Assembly (NCBI RefSeq): GCF_037975245.1
Contig: NC_092571.1
Span: 26,366,564-26,430,563 of the forward strand
Source: Apostichopus japonicus
Taxonomy: Eukaryota > Echinodermata > Holothuroidea > Aspidochirotida > Stichopodidae
Direction: 5' to 3'
Length of the DNA: 64,000 bases
In this document: positions 46,620 to 58,139 of the stretch, piece after piece
Layout: every line of letters starts with the position of its first letter
How positions within the stretch are numbered: position 1 is the stretch's first letter
Made by a program: the position numbers and the translations under genes
Notes under the pieces: generated by a model
The model's database searches: none
Told to the model about the DNA's origin: nothing
Seen by the model: only the letters and a program-made list of their open reading frames with translations

Positions 46620-48190
46620 TAACGCTTGCCAATGTTGGACTTGTGATCCTTGCTACCATTGTTGTCTTCCTTTTAATAACGCAATCGATCATCATGATTT
46701 TTAAGACAAACTCCGGGGAAGAAATCTTTCAAGTGTGAAGAATAATTTTAATATTTCACATGCAGACGATGCAGATGCATATATGGACACGTATCGTTAT
46801 TTCGATATTGATTCATTCCATCAATTCGCTCATCATTCTTTTTCGATTTTCCATGTTAATAATCGAAGCCTAAACAAAATGTTTAATTCAATTGCTGACT
46901 TTTTGTCTCTCTTAAACCATGATTTTTCTGCTATAGGCTTCAGTGAAACATGGTTCAGTGATCAAATATCACCAACAATTCATCTCGAACACTACACACT
47001 AGTAGAGAGTCATTGGGTCAATAGCAAAGGGGGAGGGGTATGTCATTTTTATTTCAAACAGATATTATTTTAGAAATCTTCTTCAACAAAGTGTTGAAAG
47101 TCTTTTTATTGAAATTACTGATTTGAATGAAAAGACTTTTATTGTTGGTGTGACTAACAGACGTCCACGGACTTCCATTTGTACTTTCAATGATTTTATC
47201 AGTCCAGTTTCATCCTGAGTAAGATTTCTTGTGAAGACATAGACGGTTACATAATGGGCGATTTTAATATTATTTACTCAAAACTTGGTCTTTTGATTTC
47301 GCAAACATTGTATTTTCCAACAACTTTTTCCCCATAATTACAAAGGCCACTCGTGTTAGTGACGTTTCTGCCTCTTTAATAAAAAATATATTTACTAATA
47401 CTAACAGTTCTTTAATTTCTGGTGTGTTGATATCCGATACAAGCGATCACTTTCCTGTCTTTTAAGGACTTCTATAAACCAAAGTGAAGCTGAGAACGGC
47501 TTGTACAGTAGAAATTATGCTACCAGTAATATCAGATCAGTTAATTTTCACCATTCATTATTTCGATTTGAATTATATTTATTCAATTGGGGATGTAAAT
47601 TTTGCATATAATAATTGTACTTCAGTTTTCCAAAAGAGTTACGAAGATTGTTTCCCTTTCGTATATATCAGTAACTCTAAGCGCCGTGAAAAAGGGCACC
47701 AATGGATAACGAGTGTACTCTAGAGTCCATTAAATGCAAAAACAAATATATCGTAAGTTTTAAAGAGTCCTACGCAGATCAATTCTGTTTATTATCGGAT
47801 GTATCGTAATAAATTGAACCACGTTATTCGTATTGCTAAGAAACGTTATTATTTTGACAAGTTTCTTAACTTTAAGAATGACATAAAGCGTATACTTGGT
47901 CAACTATTAATGGTATTCTGCATACAAAAAATACAAAAACCAGGGTACACGATGCAATGAAATTTGATGGCAATCTAATTAACGATCCGAATACAATTGC
48001 TAATGCATTTAATGTCTTTTTTTCGTCAACACTGGGCCAACGTTGGCTTAAAATATCCACAGCAATACAACTGCCGATAATTATTTAGAAAATGCTAATC
48101 CGTCACTTATTTTGATGTCACCGACAGACGAACATGAAATATAAAAGGTTGCTCTGTCTTGCTTAAAACCAAATAAATCTGCTAATTTTG
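46620..48190 (+). pseudogene. LINE fragment: endonuclease domain and linker, frameshifted, RT missing
   Basis: The open part at 46735-47073 contains FHVNNRSLNKMFNS and FSAIGFSETWFSD, the N-terminal signatures of the apurinic-type endonuclease of non-LTR retrotransposons. Further signatures lie in other frames: EDIDGYIMGDFN near 47240, SDTSDHFPVF near 47445, RKKLNH/KRYYF linker text near 47810-47870 and FDGNLINDPNTIANAFNVFF near 47965. The copy stops near 48190 at a KPNKSA motif that normally precedes the RT domain. Stops and frameshifts make it dead. Confidence 0.8.
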
Positions 48191-50100
48191 AAAAACCTGG
48201 TGAAATTCATCAGAAACTGTTGAAATGTTCACCAGGAGCTGCGTTTATGTGCCACCCTCCATATCCTGGTTTTTTTCACCAGGTTTCTTGGTGAATGAGA
48301 TGATAACAAGATCCTAGTACGAATAACCAAAATATCCTAGTTAAATTTCCTGGTTAGATTTTACCGTTATCTTGTTTAATATTAAAGAATTTCCACCTCA
48401 TTCCTAGTTAAATCACCACTTTCCGTATTAATACTATTAGGTATATCACATTATCCTCGATTAAAGTTGCAATGCATTCAAATTATGAAAAGGTAAAACA
48501 TAAATGATTAAACAACATAATTAATGTTACCGAAAGTTTATTTGTAACTTTTTACTTTTGAATATTGAGTAAGTGAACTTTCGCAATATAGTTAAATGAA
48601 TTGCTCAAATATTTATACGATGAATTTCTACAAGAAATGCAAAACTGAAGTCAAATATTTGAGGGCATATTCATCGTCACATGCCGAAGCTATGATTGCT
48701 CGACGTCAACTGTGAAGTATAACAGGGAAAACCAAGACCTTGTGCAACACTTTTGCACAGGGAAACAAAATCCCTTGAACTACGGAACAAGAATTGAACA
48801 AAAGTGAACTTAGTTATAGCAAACGTGCTATGATTGTACTATGGAAAATGAGCCCTTTACCTGTCTCCTAATAAAATTTGATCAAAGCCTCTCTCAATAA
48901 CCTTTATGTTACAACAAAAGCCAGTCATGTGGCAGTAGCTACTTTTCTTTAAACTAGACAGGAAGGTCTTAAAAGATCTACGTTCACATTGTTGTTGATA
49001 AGGATGACCTATTACCAAATTAGTGTTTTAATTGAATTATTTAATGATTTGTAATTAATTTATATTTTAAATTGAATTACCAATATAATTTACCACTTCG
49101 CACTGGCAAAACGAACATCTTTAACCAATAAATCTAAGCAGGGCTCTGCAAGACAATCATTAGGCTACCACAGATACCATTAGTGTTATAGTCATGAGCT
49201 CCTCCGTTGACCACATTTTCTTGTGCAAACTATTTAAACTCAAACACAAAGTGGTAATTGTAGATTATTATAATCAAAAGAAAGATTTATTTGAAAAGAT
49301 TTTGAACTAAGAGTTAAAGAAATAGACCTTTAACATGACATTTCTGAAAATAACATGACATTTCTGAAGCTTCATACTTAACAACAGTTATGATCACGTT
49401 TGCATACATCAACACATCCACATGTCTGTCCGTGGACGAATAACCATTTCCAAAGAATTAACTGAACCGACCCCTGAATGACCTAACACATAAAATTCAT
49501 GAACACCTACATATGTCTCTTTATCACAGGTCATCTCTGTCTCAGCTTCATTGAATGGTAGAAGCAGGGTATTTTTCAATTGTGGACAGAGAGATGGATT
49601 AAAATGCAAAAAATCTAAACTTTTCTCATAAACAGCTGCAATCACATTCCTAGTGTGCATTGTCCAAGCCAAAGAAATGATTCTACTACTGCAAAGCTGT
49701 AATACTTATAGCAGCCTCTCTCAATTTCGCACTTTCACCTCCTCCAGATATTTTGGCATGTTTGTACCAATCTTGGAAAGGAATGAATTAATCGGTTTTT
49801 TTTTTACAGTCTACTAGTTTGTTCCGATTTTGTGTCCCTCAGTTCCGGTTGTAGAAAAGGAATACATTGCATAAGCCTGTTTTTTATAGCAAGTGCAGTA
49901 ACAGGCTGTGTTGGCAGCTAATAAAAGATCACGATTCTTCACGGTAGTTTTCCTCTGACCTTTTCCGACGAACAAGAAAATGGAGAATTTAGTACACACA
50001 GCCTGTGTTCAAGAATTTGACATACCAATTTCCTTATAGGTGAAGGTCAAATGTGTAAAAGTCAGTACACGATAGGCTACTTCGGATTCTGCGGATACTC
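48190..50100. other. Intergenic stretch, no gene seen
   Basis: No coding signal. Around 48190-48310 'CACCAGG' and its complement occur several times. A direct repeat TAACATGACATTTCTGAA occurs twice at about 49333-49367. Confidence 0.45.
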
Positions 50101-50369
50101 CAGTGGGTACACTTCACAGAAATTAGACCGGTACCGTATCGACATCCACATCTATCAGGCCAACTGTGTTGACACAGGTAGAACAGTTGCCTCCTCGGCA
50201 TCTACCTTCACCTCTACCTGAGCTTCACTCGAGCTCGTCTCCAGGAACTCTAAGCAAGATAATCCTTTTAACAACCAGATACCGGAGACCAACTAGCAAC
50301 AACCAAAAATCTGGTCCAAGCGTTCCTCCTCGGTAGCTCTCTTAATGGGCCAACTTTCGTCTCAAGCTG

Positions 50370-51498
50370 TTAATGGAATACGTCAGATGGGATCAGGGAT
50401 GCCTCAGCTCCTGTGTCAAGTACACAACCAAGACCAAATCCTCCAATCGTCGCCATCATTGTGGGACTAGGCGAAATACGGGATGCCATAATATTATCAT
50501 TCTGATCATCCGTGATCCCACTAACAGCTCCAATTTTCATTTCTGCAGGCGATTCTTCCACCTCTACCACCTCGCCTCTAATAGAATAGCCTAGAAATTT
50601 CCTGGCCGTGAAACTGAAGGTGCACCTGCTGGTGCCTGCGACTGCTGCTGAGAATGCCAGGCCCCAGGTCGAGAAGCCCACCGGTTGGATCCTGGTCTGG
50701 TGTCAACCTGCTATATGTCCTTTATTATAACACTTATAGCAAACACTCTCTGACAGAGGGGGTCTTCTGGGGCTGGGTAGCTTGAAATGCCTCGTGGCAA
50801 GTTCCCCGCTAAGACGCTCCACGGCATCGACTAGACTCTTCTACAGAGGTCGGCTATCAGGAACATCTGGTCGGGCTTTGTGTCCTTCGGCGATTCCACC
50901 TGAGCCACCCTTGCCCTGGTCGTTCGAGCAGATGACTGTGACTGTTCAGTCTCCTGAAAAGGGGTAAGGGCTTCCTGCCGCATCACGGCGAAGCTCTCAA
51001 CCGTCGCCATGTCAATCCTCCGGAGTTCCCGTCCTACCCACGTATCTCTGGCTCCCTGCACAAACTGCAAGCACAGTGCTCCATCTCTCAGGTGGCGGAG
51101 AGCGCTGTCGTCTTTTTCTGTTGGAGCAGCCATTTACATCTTGGAATACATCTTTAAGGCTGCAACAATCTTGTCAAAACCTTTCCATTCCATTTCACCC
51201 ATACACTTCACTTCCTCTCTAGCTGAACCACCCAGATGTTCAACCAATTGCCTTGCCTTCTCCTCTTGGGTAGGCTTGAAGAGGGACACAATTGTCTTGA
51301 ACTCCTCCAGCCACTCCAGCAATGACAGCTCGCCAGCTCGGTGGGGGGGGGGGGTCCTGTGAATTTTGACCGGCGACATTGTGGGATACCTTGAAATCTC
51401 ATGGCCTTTTTGAAGAATTGAGCCATCGTTGCTAGGTCTGTCTGTGATAGTTGGGCTCCGGGGAAATCCTCCTCACCACTGACATTCTCCTGTGACAT
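50370..51498 (-). pseudogene. LTR-retrotransposon remnant: Gag, zinc knuckle, start of protease
   Basis: Minus strand. A Gag-like N-terminus begins at 51498, with an open core (WLEEFKTIVSLFKPTQEEKA) at 51379-51134, an in-frame TAA, then more Gag to 50831. Near 50720 a CCHC knuckle (CYKCYNKGHIAG) has a TGA where the last Cys should be. At the end VLDTGAEASLIPSDVFH is the aspartic protease active-site region. The order is typical of Ty3/gypsy-like elements. No RT, integrase or LTR is seen, although disrupted coding text may continue to about 50100. Frameshifts and stops show it is inactive. The local GC content is higher than the surroundings. Confidence 0.78.
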
Positions 51499-51499
51499 G

Positions 51500-52740
51500 A
51501 CTGGTTTACAATTGTAACAATAATTATATACAATAAAAAATAATATACTATCAACTTATTCTTACTGAATCTGAGGCTGTTCTTGCTTCTGTCTCCTGTC
51601 CTTGTCTGGGTCTAGGTCTGAGTCACGTCGCACAATATACCACACGACCTGGATTCAGGTAGCACCAGCTTTACACACATCAAATCTTCACGAAAGGCTC
51701 AAACCATATAACTTTCGCACAGCTGAAACTGGCATTTTGCCTGGACAACAGCAGAGAGTGAAGTGTCCACATGGGTGCAGGGCAGGGAGTTACATACACT
51801 CACTCGGCGTAAGGATATTACCATAAAACCTTTCTTTTCACAATGTAATATGCCTTAATGTAGCAATAAATGTGAATGTTAATAAATTAAAAAGTTCCAT
51901 ACTTAATTACATAATCTAAACAACTAAAACCACATAACTGCTCAAATGTCAATGTCAATGATATCATGAATATTCAATAGTTAATATTACTTGAGGCAGT
52001 AGGTCCTGGGCATGTGAGAGTCACATGCAAGGCCAATTAGTGTAACCCACACTTAGACAGATTAAAGTGGCAGCATGGATTTTTACTTTAGTACAGTACC
52101 AAAAATGTTTTAGTTGCTCAAATTTGGAGTCATTTCCCCAACGTAACTACGTCCAAACCTGAAGTTTATAATGGCATTGAATCTTAACGATTGCGAAATA
52201 CGACGGAAAACTTACAAACCGGAAGCAAAGACATAACGTAGGCATAAACCTAATGGTTCACATCGGTATCGTTCATTCCAATAGCAACGTCGTATGTACA
52301 AACAACACACATTTGTAATGCAACGACGTATGCAGTGAGCGCCACAGTATAGCTATAGGCAAATTGTTTACGACCTTTGAAGTCGGATTCGACGGATGCC
52401 CGTGAGTAAATTTCCAGTTGCCAACAACCTCTCCTATTGTTATGAGGCGTAACGCACATGTTTTCTAGTATGCTAGTCGGTTGGAGATACGGTAGATTAT
52501 AAGTCACTGGGTTTCCGCAATTTGACCTCTAGTTACTCCAAATGACCGTTGACCTCTACAAAACCAATAGGCGTCTTGTTCTTAACGTGTCACAACTACA
52601 TACTAAATATGAGATTGGTCCAAGCTTCCCATCTTCATGAGATATCGTGTTTACAAGGTTTTCACAGTTTGACCAGAAGTGACCCCAAATGAACTTTGTT
52701 CTCCATAAAAAAATAGACTGTTTTTCATTACAAATGCCAA
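51500..52740. other. Intergenic stretch upstream of the second IgSF gene
   Basis: No recognisable gene or element. It includes the region immediately upstream of the TATA-like site at 52764. Confidence 0.4.
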
Positions 52741-52763
52741 AGGGCGCCACTTACACTTTCCTG

Positions 52764-52770
52764 TATAAAA
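52764..52770 (+). promoter_or_regulatory. TATA box of the second IgSF gene
   Basis: TATAAAA, 118 bp upstream of the signal-peptide ATG at 52882. Initiation about 30 bp downstream (near 52795-52800) would leave a short 5' UTR of roughly 85 nt without an intervening intron. Confidence 0.45.
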
Positions 52771-52881
52771 TATAGCGCAGATATATAACTACAATACACT
52801 CTTTTGTGCTGTTGTTAAAGTAAGAAGCTTTTTTTCCAATCGTATTCTTTCGTGGAATTTTGTGAAGAAAAGCTTAAGAGA

Positions 52882-52936
52882 ATGTCATTGACGACCATTC
52901 AGTGTTTTCTGGTGCTGTGGATGTATATCGCTCAAA
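52882..52936 (+). CDS. Second IgSF gene, exon 1: signal peptide
   Basis: ATG followed by MSLTTIQCFLVLWMYIAQ, a clear signal peptide, ending in phase 1 at donor GTAAGTG. The exon is 55 nt. The same layout as exon 1 of the upstream IgSF receptor (signal exon, phase-1 donor) suggests a gene cluster. Confidence 0.75.
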
Positions 52937-53247
52937 GTAAGTGTACATTAAATGAAATATATTCTCCGTGATTCTTGAAGTTCACTTAGAACTCGTCCCG
53001 AGCAATATAAAAAATATAAAAAAAATACTTTTGGTTCTTTACAGTGTATTTAAGATAATGTATACTTATTGTTTTAAAATAACACATAAAGTAGAAATTG
53101 TGGCTTTATCCGCCAGGGGAATAAATTTAATATCTATCAGTTAATCTACTACGGTACATAACGTTACATCCAGGAGAACCAGCAAACTTAATCAACCTGA
53201 ATTATATTAAGGTGTCTAAATAAGAATTATTCTGGAATTATTTTCAG

Positions 53248-53547
53248 CGACGACGAGTAATGATCTGTGCAGTGACAAGAAAAATATGGAGAAAACTGTT
53301 TCAGTTAGTGTCGGAGGATCAGTTTCCTTAAACTGTAATGTTACGGACTCGTCTCAAGTATTATGGTTTATCAATAAGACTATAGTGTTTATTGGATCTC
53401 GACGCAGCGATTCCGATACTTCCAAATTCGCGGTTTTGACAGAGAACTACACTCTCCAACTGAACAATGTTGATGAGAATGACGCTGGTCTTTATACCTG
53501 TGTGCAACATGGACAAACAGTCGACATATACAGTGTAACAATAACAG
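53248..53547 (+). CDS. Second IgSF gene, exon 2: V-type Ig domain
   Basis: 300 nt, phase 1-1, acceptor GGAATTATTTTCAG, donor GTAATG. A complete V-set-like core: SVSLNCNVT (B-strand Cys), VLWFINK (Trp), YTLQLNNVDENDAGLYTC (D-x-G-x-Y-x-C F strand). An extra Cys sits near the N-terminus (NDLCSDKK). The domain is intact, unlike domain 1 of the neighbouring receptor. No transmembrane exon could be assigned downstream, so the gene model is incomplete. Confidence 0.85.
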
Positions 53548-53559
53548 GTAATGTTTTTT

Positions 53560-54868
53560 AAATTGGAAATAAGTTTTAAAAAATATTTTTCAGTGTCACA
53601 GAAAATTTAGTTTAATTTCTCGAATTGATGGCGTATTACGTATGTTATCGTTTAGCTATATACCCTAGGAACGTTATCGATTAAGCTTAAGCCAACTTAG
53701 ACGCTGAATTACATAATAGGAAATGATATTAAAAAACTAGAAAAAGAATTGTTTAAATGCATTATGTAATAGTAGTATAGGAAATGGGTGCATGAAATTT
53801 AAACTTTTGTAAATATTCTTCAACTTGAAGCCTAAATTTAAATCTAAATACCGAAATATAAAGCTAAATAAAAATTCCCTCAACATAGGAATTTCTTCTT
53901 CAACTTTCTTTTTCAAAAGATAACGGTTTAGGTAAAAAATCAGAAAGTTGAAGGGGTGCTTTGGGCATAATTTGTACCCGAAATAAATATATTGCTTTTG
54001 AAAAATAAATTGTTGACAAAGCACTGGTTGTTCGATATCTAAAATAAATGACTTACTTCTATTTTACAATCCAAAAACAAATGATCAATAGTTTCTTCAT
54101 CCTGCTAACAAAAGGTGCACGTGGAATTATAATTAATATTCATTTAATGAGAAATCTTCTGAAAAAGTGTTATTTTATTTTCCCTTAATGACTGAAAAAG
54201 GACTAAGAACCATTCTCTTGATCCTCATTAAACTGAAAAGAGGTTTCAAATTTAAGACAAGCGGTCAGTTTGGCTTAGACATTTTTTACCACCTTCTTAT
54301 AAAAGGTATGCTACATACGCAGAATACCGGATAACATGTGATACAAATTAGTGTCATCTTCAAGGGGAACATTATGCACGTTTACCAACGTTTTCAGTAA
54401 GAGGGCAACAGATTAAAATAAAGGGTAAAAAGTGAACCACCTAAATTACATCTAATTCGAAAAGTTAAGAAATTAAGCAATTCGTTGTTGACAGTAGAAT
54501 AAATCCTTCACGAAGAGTACCCATAGTGTGCCATAGTATGCCAAGTCCTGTAATATATAATGTTATTGTAAATTCTAATTGCCGAGTTATTCCATACAAT
54601 TTGGTTACCAAAATTATCTAAACGGCTCCCTCAAAGACAACATGACCAAGCATTGCCGATGTCTTAAATGAAACGATTAATAATATTACTGTCGGCACTG
54701 TGGTAATAACTTATATGTGTATAAGTTAAAAACATGTGCATTAGTAATTGTGTTGATATTTTATTGGGTATATATTGGGTAATATTCGGCAGGGAGTTAA
54801 TGTTTGTAGTGCAATCGAATGCAGTTTGCGTAGTTAAGATGTCAAGTCGACACCAGTTAATTGATATT

Positions 54869-54937
<69 letters not shown>

Positions 54938-54951
54938 ATCTATATATATAT

Positions 54952-54997
<46 letters not shown>

Positions 54998-55063
54998 CAA
55001 TATAAACATATATATGTATATCAATATAAACATATATACGTATATCAATATATACATATATAT

Positions 55064-55109
<46 letters not shown>

Positions 55110-55480
55110 TTATTGTGTCAAATTACGAAAGGAAATTACCAATTACAAGGGAAACATATTTAATATGAATTTCGAGTGGCAAGTGCATATGGTAAAGTTT
55201 CTATGTAGTCAACACTAAGCAAAAATTATTTTTTAACATATCTAAGAATATTACTTAGTAACGGAATTAAAACCGAATCAGCGTTACCAGAAAGATTTTG
55301 ACACCGAAGTAACACACCGTTTAAATTATATCTCAATCAACATACAGACCACACACACTCAACGAAATTGGGACCAAGATGATTCAGAAATGCCTCCCCT
55401 TTACGATAAATTCATTGGAAAAAATATTTACCTTGTATATTAAATGTGTTGTAGCTTACCTTTTCTCCCCTTTATTTATG
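53560..55480. other. Intron or intergenic stretch with AT microsatellite
   Basis: No exon recognised. Hydrophobic ORFs here are produced by AT-rich sequence and lack acceptor/donor pairs in the phase required after the Ig exon. Confidence 0.4.
54865..55105. repeat. AT dinucleotide microsatellite, about 240 bp
   Basis: Nearly pure (TA)n with ATC, AAT and 'CATATATATGTATATCAATA' interruptions repeated three times. The long Tyr/Ile ORF across it is an artefact of the repeat. Confidence 0.95.
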
Positions 55481-55487
55481 GATGCAG

Positions 55488-55640
55488 AATATCACTGTAG
55501 AAGAAGAGGAAGACCTGCCCATTCCTCCACCTCACCCCGAAGCAGATATTGTCACTGCTGATGAACAACGACCATCGAAGGTCCCGGTACCAGTAGGGCC
55601 CCCACCACCACCACAGGGAAGAATCGAGGGAGGGGGGACT
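55488..55640 (+). CDS. Candidate exon: acidic and proline-rich cytoplasmic segment
   Basis: Acceptor CCCCTTTATTTATGGATGCAG, then phase 0: NITVEEEEDLPIPPPHPEAD, then a stretch with VPVPVGPPPPPQG. The acidic-then-polyproline composition looks like a signalling tail with SH3/WW-type ligands. The frame stays open to TAG at 55851-55853, but the later part is low-complexity and probably not coding; the exon end is not defined. Phase 0 does not fit directly after the phase-1 Ig exon at 53547, so at least one transmembrane exon would have to lie between. It could also belong to another gene. Confidence 0.35.
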
Positions 55641-55859
55641 TCAAGTAGTGTTAGAACTGGTTGGAAATTGTATATTTCACTGTCACAATTTATGGAGGGA
55701 CTAAGTGACTATAAATCTATTTCGTGTGTATATGCTGTTGTAATGTACATCTATATGAGTTTATATTACAGAGCTTGCAAATACCAAGTAGGTAAGCTGG
55801 AAACTACAGGCGGGGGGGGGGGGGTATTAGGAGGGAGGTTGGCAACCTGGTAGTAGATA

Positions 55860-57700
55860 TGTTTGAGGGAAGGGGAATGAACTGGTTTTTAAAGTTTTAA
55901 TAAGAAATTTTAAGTCAAAGCAATTTGTTTCTCATTGTTTTTGTATTGCTTGTACAAGTTTTAATTAGTGCGCATACTAGTTAGCCTTTATTAGACCATT
56001 GTTCCAGTTACAGCAACAACTGAGGTGTCAAATATGATATGGATGCACAACAGTCTCTATTTATCACTCCAGAAGAGCCCTTGACCAGCATGGAGACCAT
56101 CACGTTGATATAAACCCATATGGTAGCCTGTAAAATTCTAACTTATTCTCGAATGAAAATTTTACAAAATCAGTCACATCCCTCACATTCTAACATCAAA
56201 TTATATTTTACTTATAAATAACATGTCTTGAACTCATCCAGCTATCAAAAGTCCAGAAGATCTCATCAAAATCATTTCAAATTGGCAAAGCAAAGCACAG
56301 TGTATCTAGAATAACCTCATTTTCATATTTGCATACGTACTAGTTCAATTATATAAAATAGTAATAATTTTGGAAACCTCATTTCAATACCTTTCCAACA
56401 ATGGGTAGGTTCCTGTTGTCAAAAGTGACTTAAGCTGGAGTTTGAGTAATTTAAATTTGTAAATAATTTCCCTTTGATAATGACATGGGCCTTGTTAGAT
56501 TAGGGTTAACCCGGAAACTGAACGGACTTAAATATATATCTTTCTTTACCTAGATTATTTATATGACGTGTACGAATTCGAAAATATCTTTATTATACCA
56601 AATATTTCAATTTATTCTCAATACTTAATATTGTCATGTCAATTTAAACAGGAGAAGGGATTACAACAGGAAACCGCATAAGTTTTCGTTTCTTGTTGGT
56701 ACTTGTATTTTTCCGTATTACAGAGCATCTGGTCTAACTTGTACTTAATCATATTTATGTAATTCTGGAGACTCATGAAATTGTTCATATTTTAATTAGT
56801 TCATTTCTCTTGTCCTGTACTTTTACTGGGCTTGCATGGCAATTTCTCCCCTTTTCACTGTATGAGCTATACAGAACTCTTCTATAGAATTTAAACTGTT
56901 TGTGTCGATGAATTAATCAATAGGCGTACATGACGCAGTGCTTCGATGACCAATTAGTTTCTCTTTCGGAAAAAGAAAGTGATTTGTAAACTCTCAGAGG
57001 CGGTACCTCAAAATAGGGCTATCGAAAGATATTCTTGTGTCCGGAGTTCTGCACGAGTTTCCTGTGAAATCATAAACGTTTCGGTTTCTATGTGTAATAT
57101 CTACTCTTTGCAACAATAGCTTTACATTGGTTGTTATTCAGTTCTTCGATAAACATTTGACGTTAATTGTTACTATTAAACACAGACTCTGGTAATTACT
57201 TTCGTTGTTTTCCCAAAAGATCAACTATAAAACACTAATTGAGTTGTTAGTGATATTTTACAGATACAATATTGGAATAACAGTCTTGTTTACACCAAGC
57301 AATCATTAAAGAAACATATCTGGTGTTCAGGTTTGCTCTAGCATTCCTAACAAATGTTACCGTGTAAATCCTTTTAAAGACGACATTCTAGTTAAGAATC
57401 GTAATTATGAACCTATCTTGTTCCCTCTCGTAACTGGGATACAAGCTGAACTGTATCTTCCTTTCTATCATGGTGTCTCCTATCCATTGCTTATTTCACT
57501 GATTAATGTGGATGATTACTATCGTAATCTCTAGCTATAACTATATCAATGTATGCCGGCCTCGGTTAGTGTTGTTAACAATAAAACTAACTGATAGGGT
57601 ACGTTATTCTTCCATTGTGTGAAGTATAAGATAATTATTCAGACCTTTGGTACAGAATATTCCGTTTGTTGAAGTAGTATATAGGTTCTTTAACATAATG
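55860..57700. other. Non-coding stretch, no gene seen
   Basis: AT-rich sequence without recognised exons or elements. A G-run lies near 55812-55824, just before it. Confidence 0.45.
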
Positions 57701-57714
57701 CTAACATTTCACAG

Positions 57715-57864
57715 CAATCAGAATCCGTACAATTCTGAAACCTGTCAGGAATCCAAATGCAACTGTGTGGTTCATATTCTACAGTGGACACGCTCTAGGG
57801 TGTCAACTGAGTGCTAATTCAAATCTGTCAGAGTGGGCACTTTATTTCACTCGATTTTTGCAAG
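57715..57864 (+). CDS. Weak candidate exon, 150 nt
   Basis: Acceptor ATGCTAACATTTCACAG (branch-like CTAAC included) and donor GTAAGC frame exactly 150 nt. It is open in phase 1-1, matching the phase of the Ig exon at 53547 (contains ATVWFIFYSGHALGCQL). A second frame is also open for its first 32 codons and is Cys-rich, so the reading is ambiguous. No family recognised. Confidence 0.25.
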
Positions 57865-58056
57865 GTAAGCTCATAACTTGAATAATCCAGTTTTGTGACT
57901 AAAATCAGAGACATAATGAACAGTTATCCTCTCTCGGGCTCACAGACTTTCTGGTTTGTTAGATTTAAAAGAAATATTTTCAACACCGATCAAATATCGG
58001 TCATATAGGACACTGACTGCGAAATTTAGACAGTGCGAAAAAGAGCATCGAATTTT

Positions 58057-58132
58057 TGTAAGTGCGGGATTCGAACCAGCTACATCTGGATTACAAACCC
58101 AGTGCTCTACAAACTGAGTGATCCAGCCCACA
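58057..58132 (-). pseudogene. tRNA-Thr(UGU)-like pseudogene or SINE head
   Basis: Minus strand: anticodon arm CTGGG-TTTGTAA-TCCAG with UGU anticodon, T arm GCTGG-TTCGAAT-CCCGC (one mismatch), and a 7-bp acceptor TGTGGGC/ACTTACA with one mismatch and two G-U pairs. The D arm has about four extra bases (GATC) before ACTC, so a normal fold fails. Hence a pseudogene or tRNA-derived SINE head rather than a working tRNA. Confidence 0.6.
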
Positions 58133-58139
58133 GCTGGTG

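Noticed and set aside
49409-49672. Minus-strand 87-aa ORF as part of the LTR element's pol gene
   Set aside because: No RT, RNase H or integrase motif is visible, and about 0.7 kb of non-coding sequence separates it from the Gag-protease remnant.
54734-55168. 144-aa ORF rich in Tyr and Ile
   Set aside because: Product of the (TA)n microsatellite at 54865-55105.
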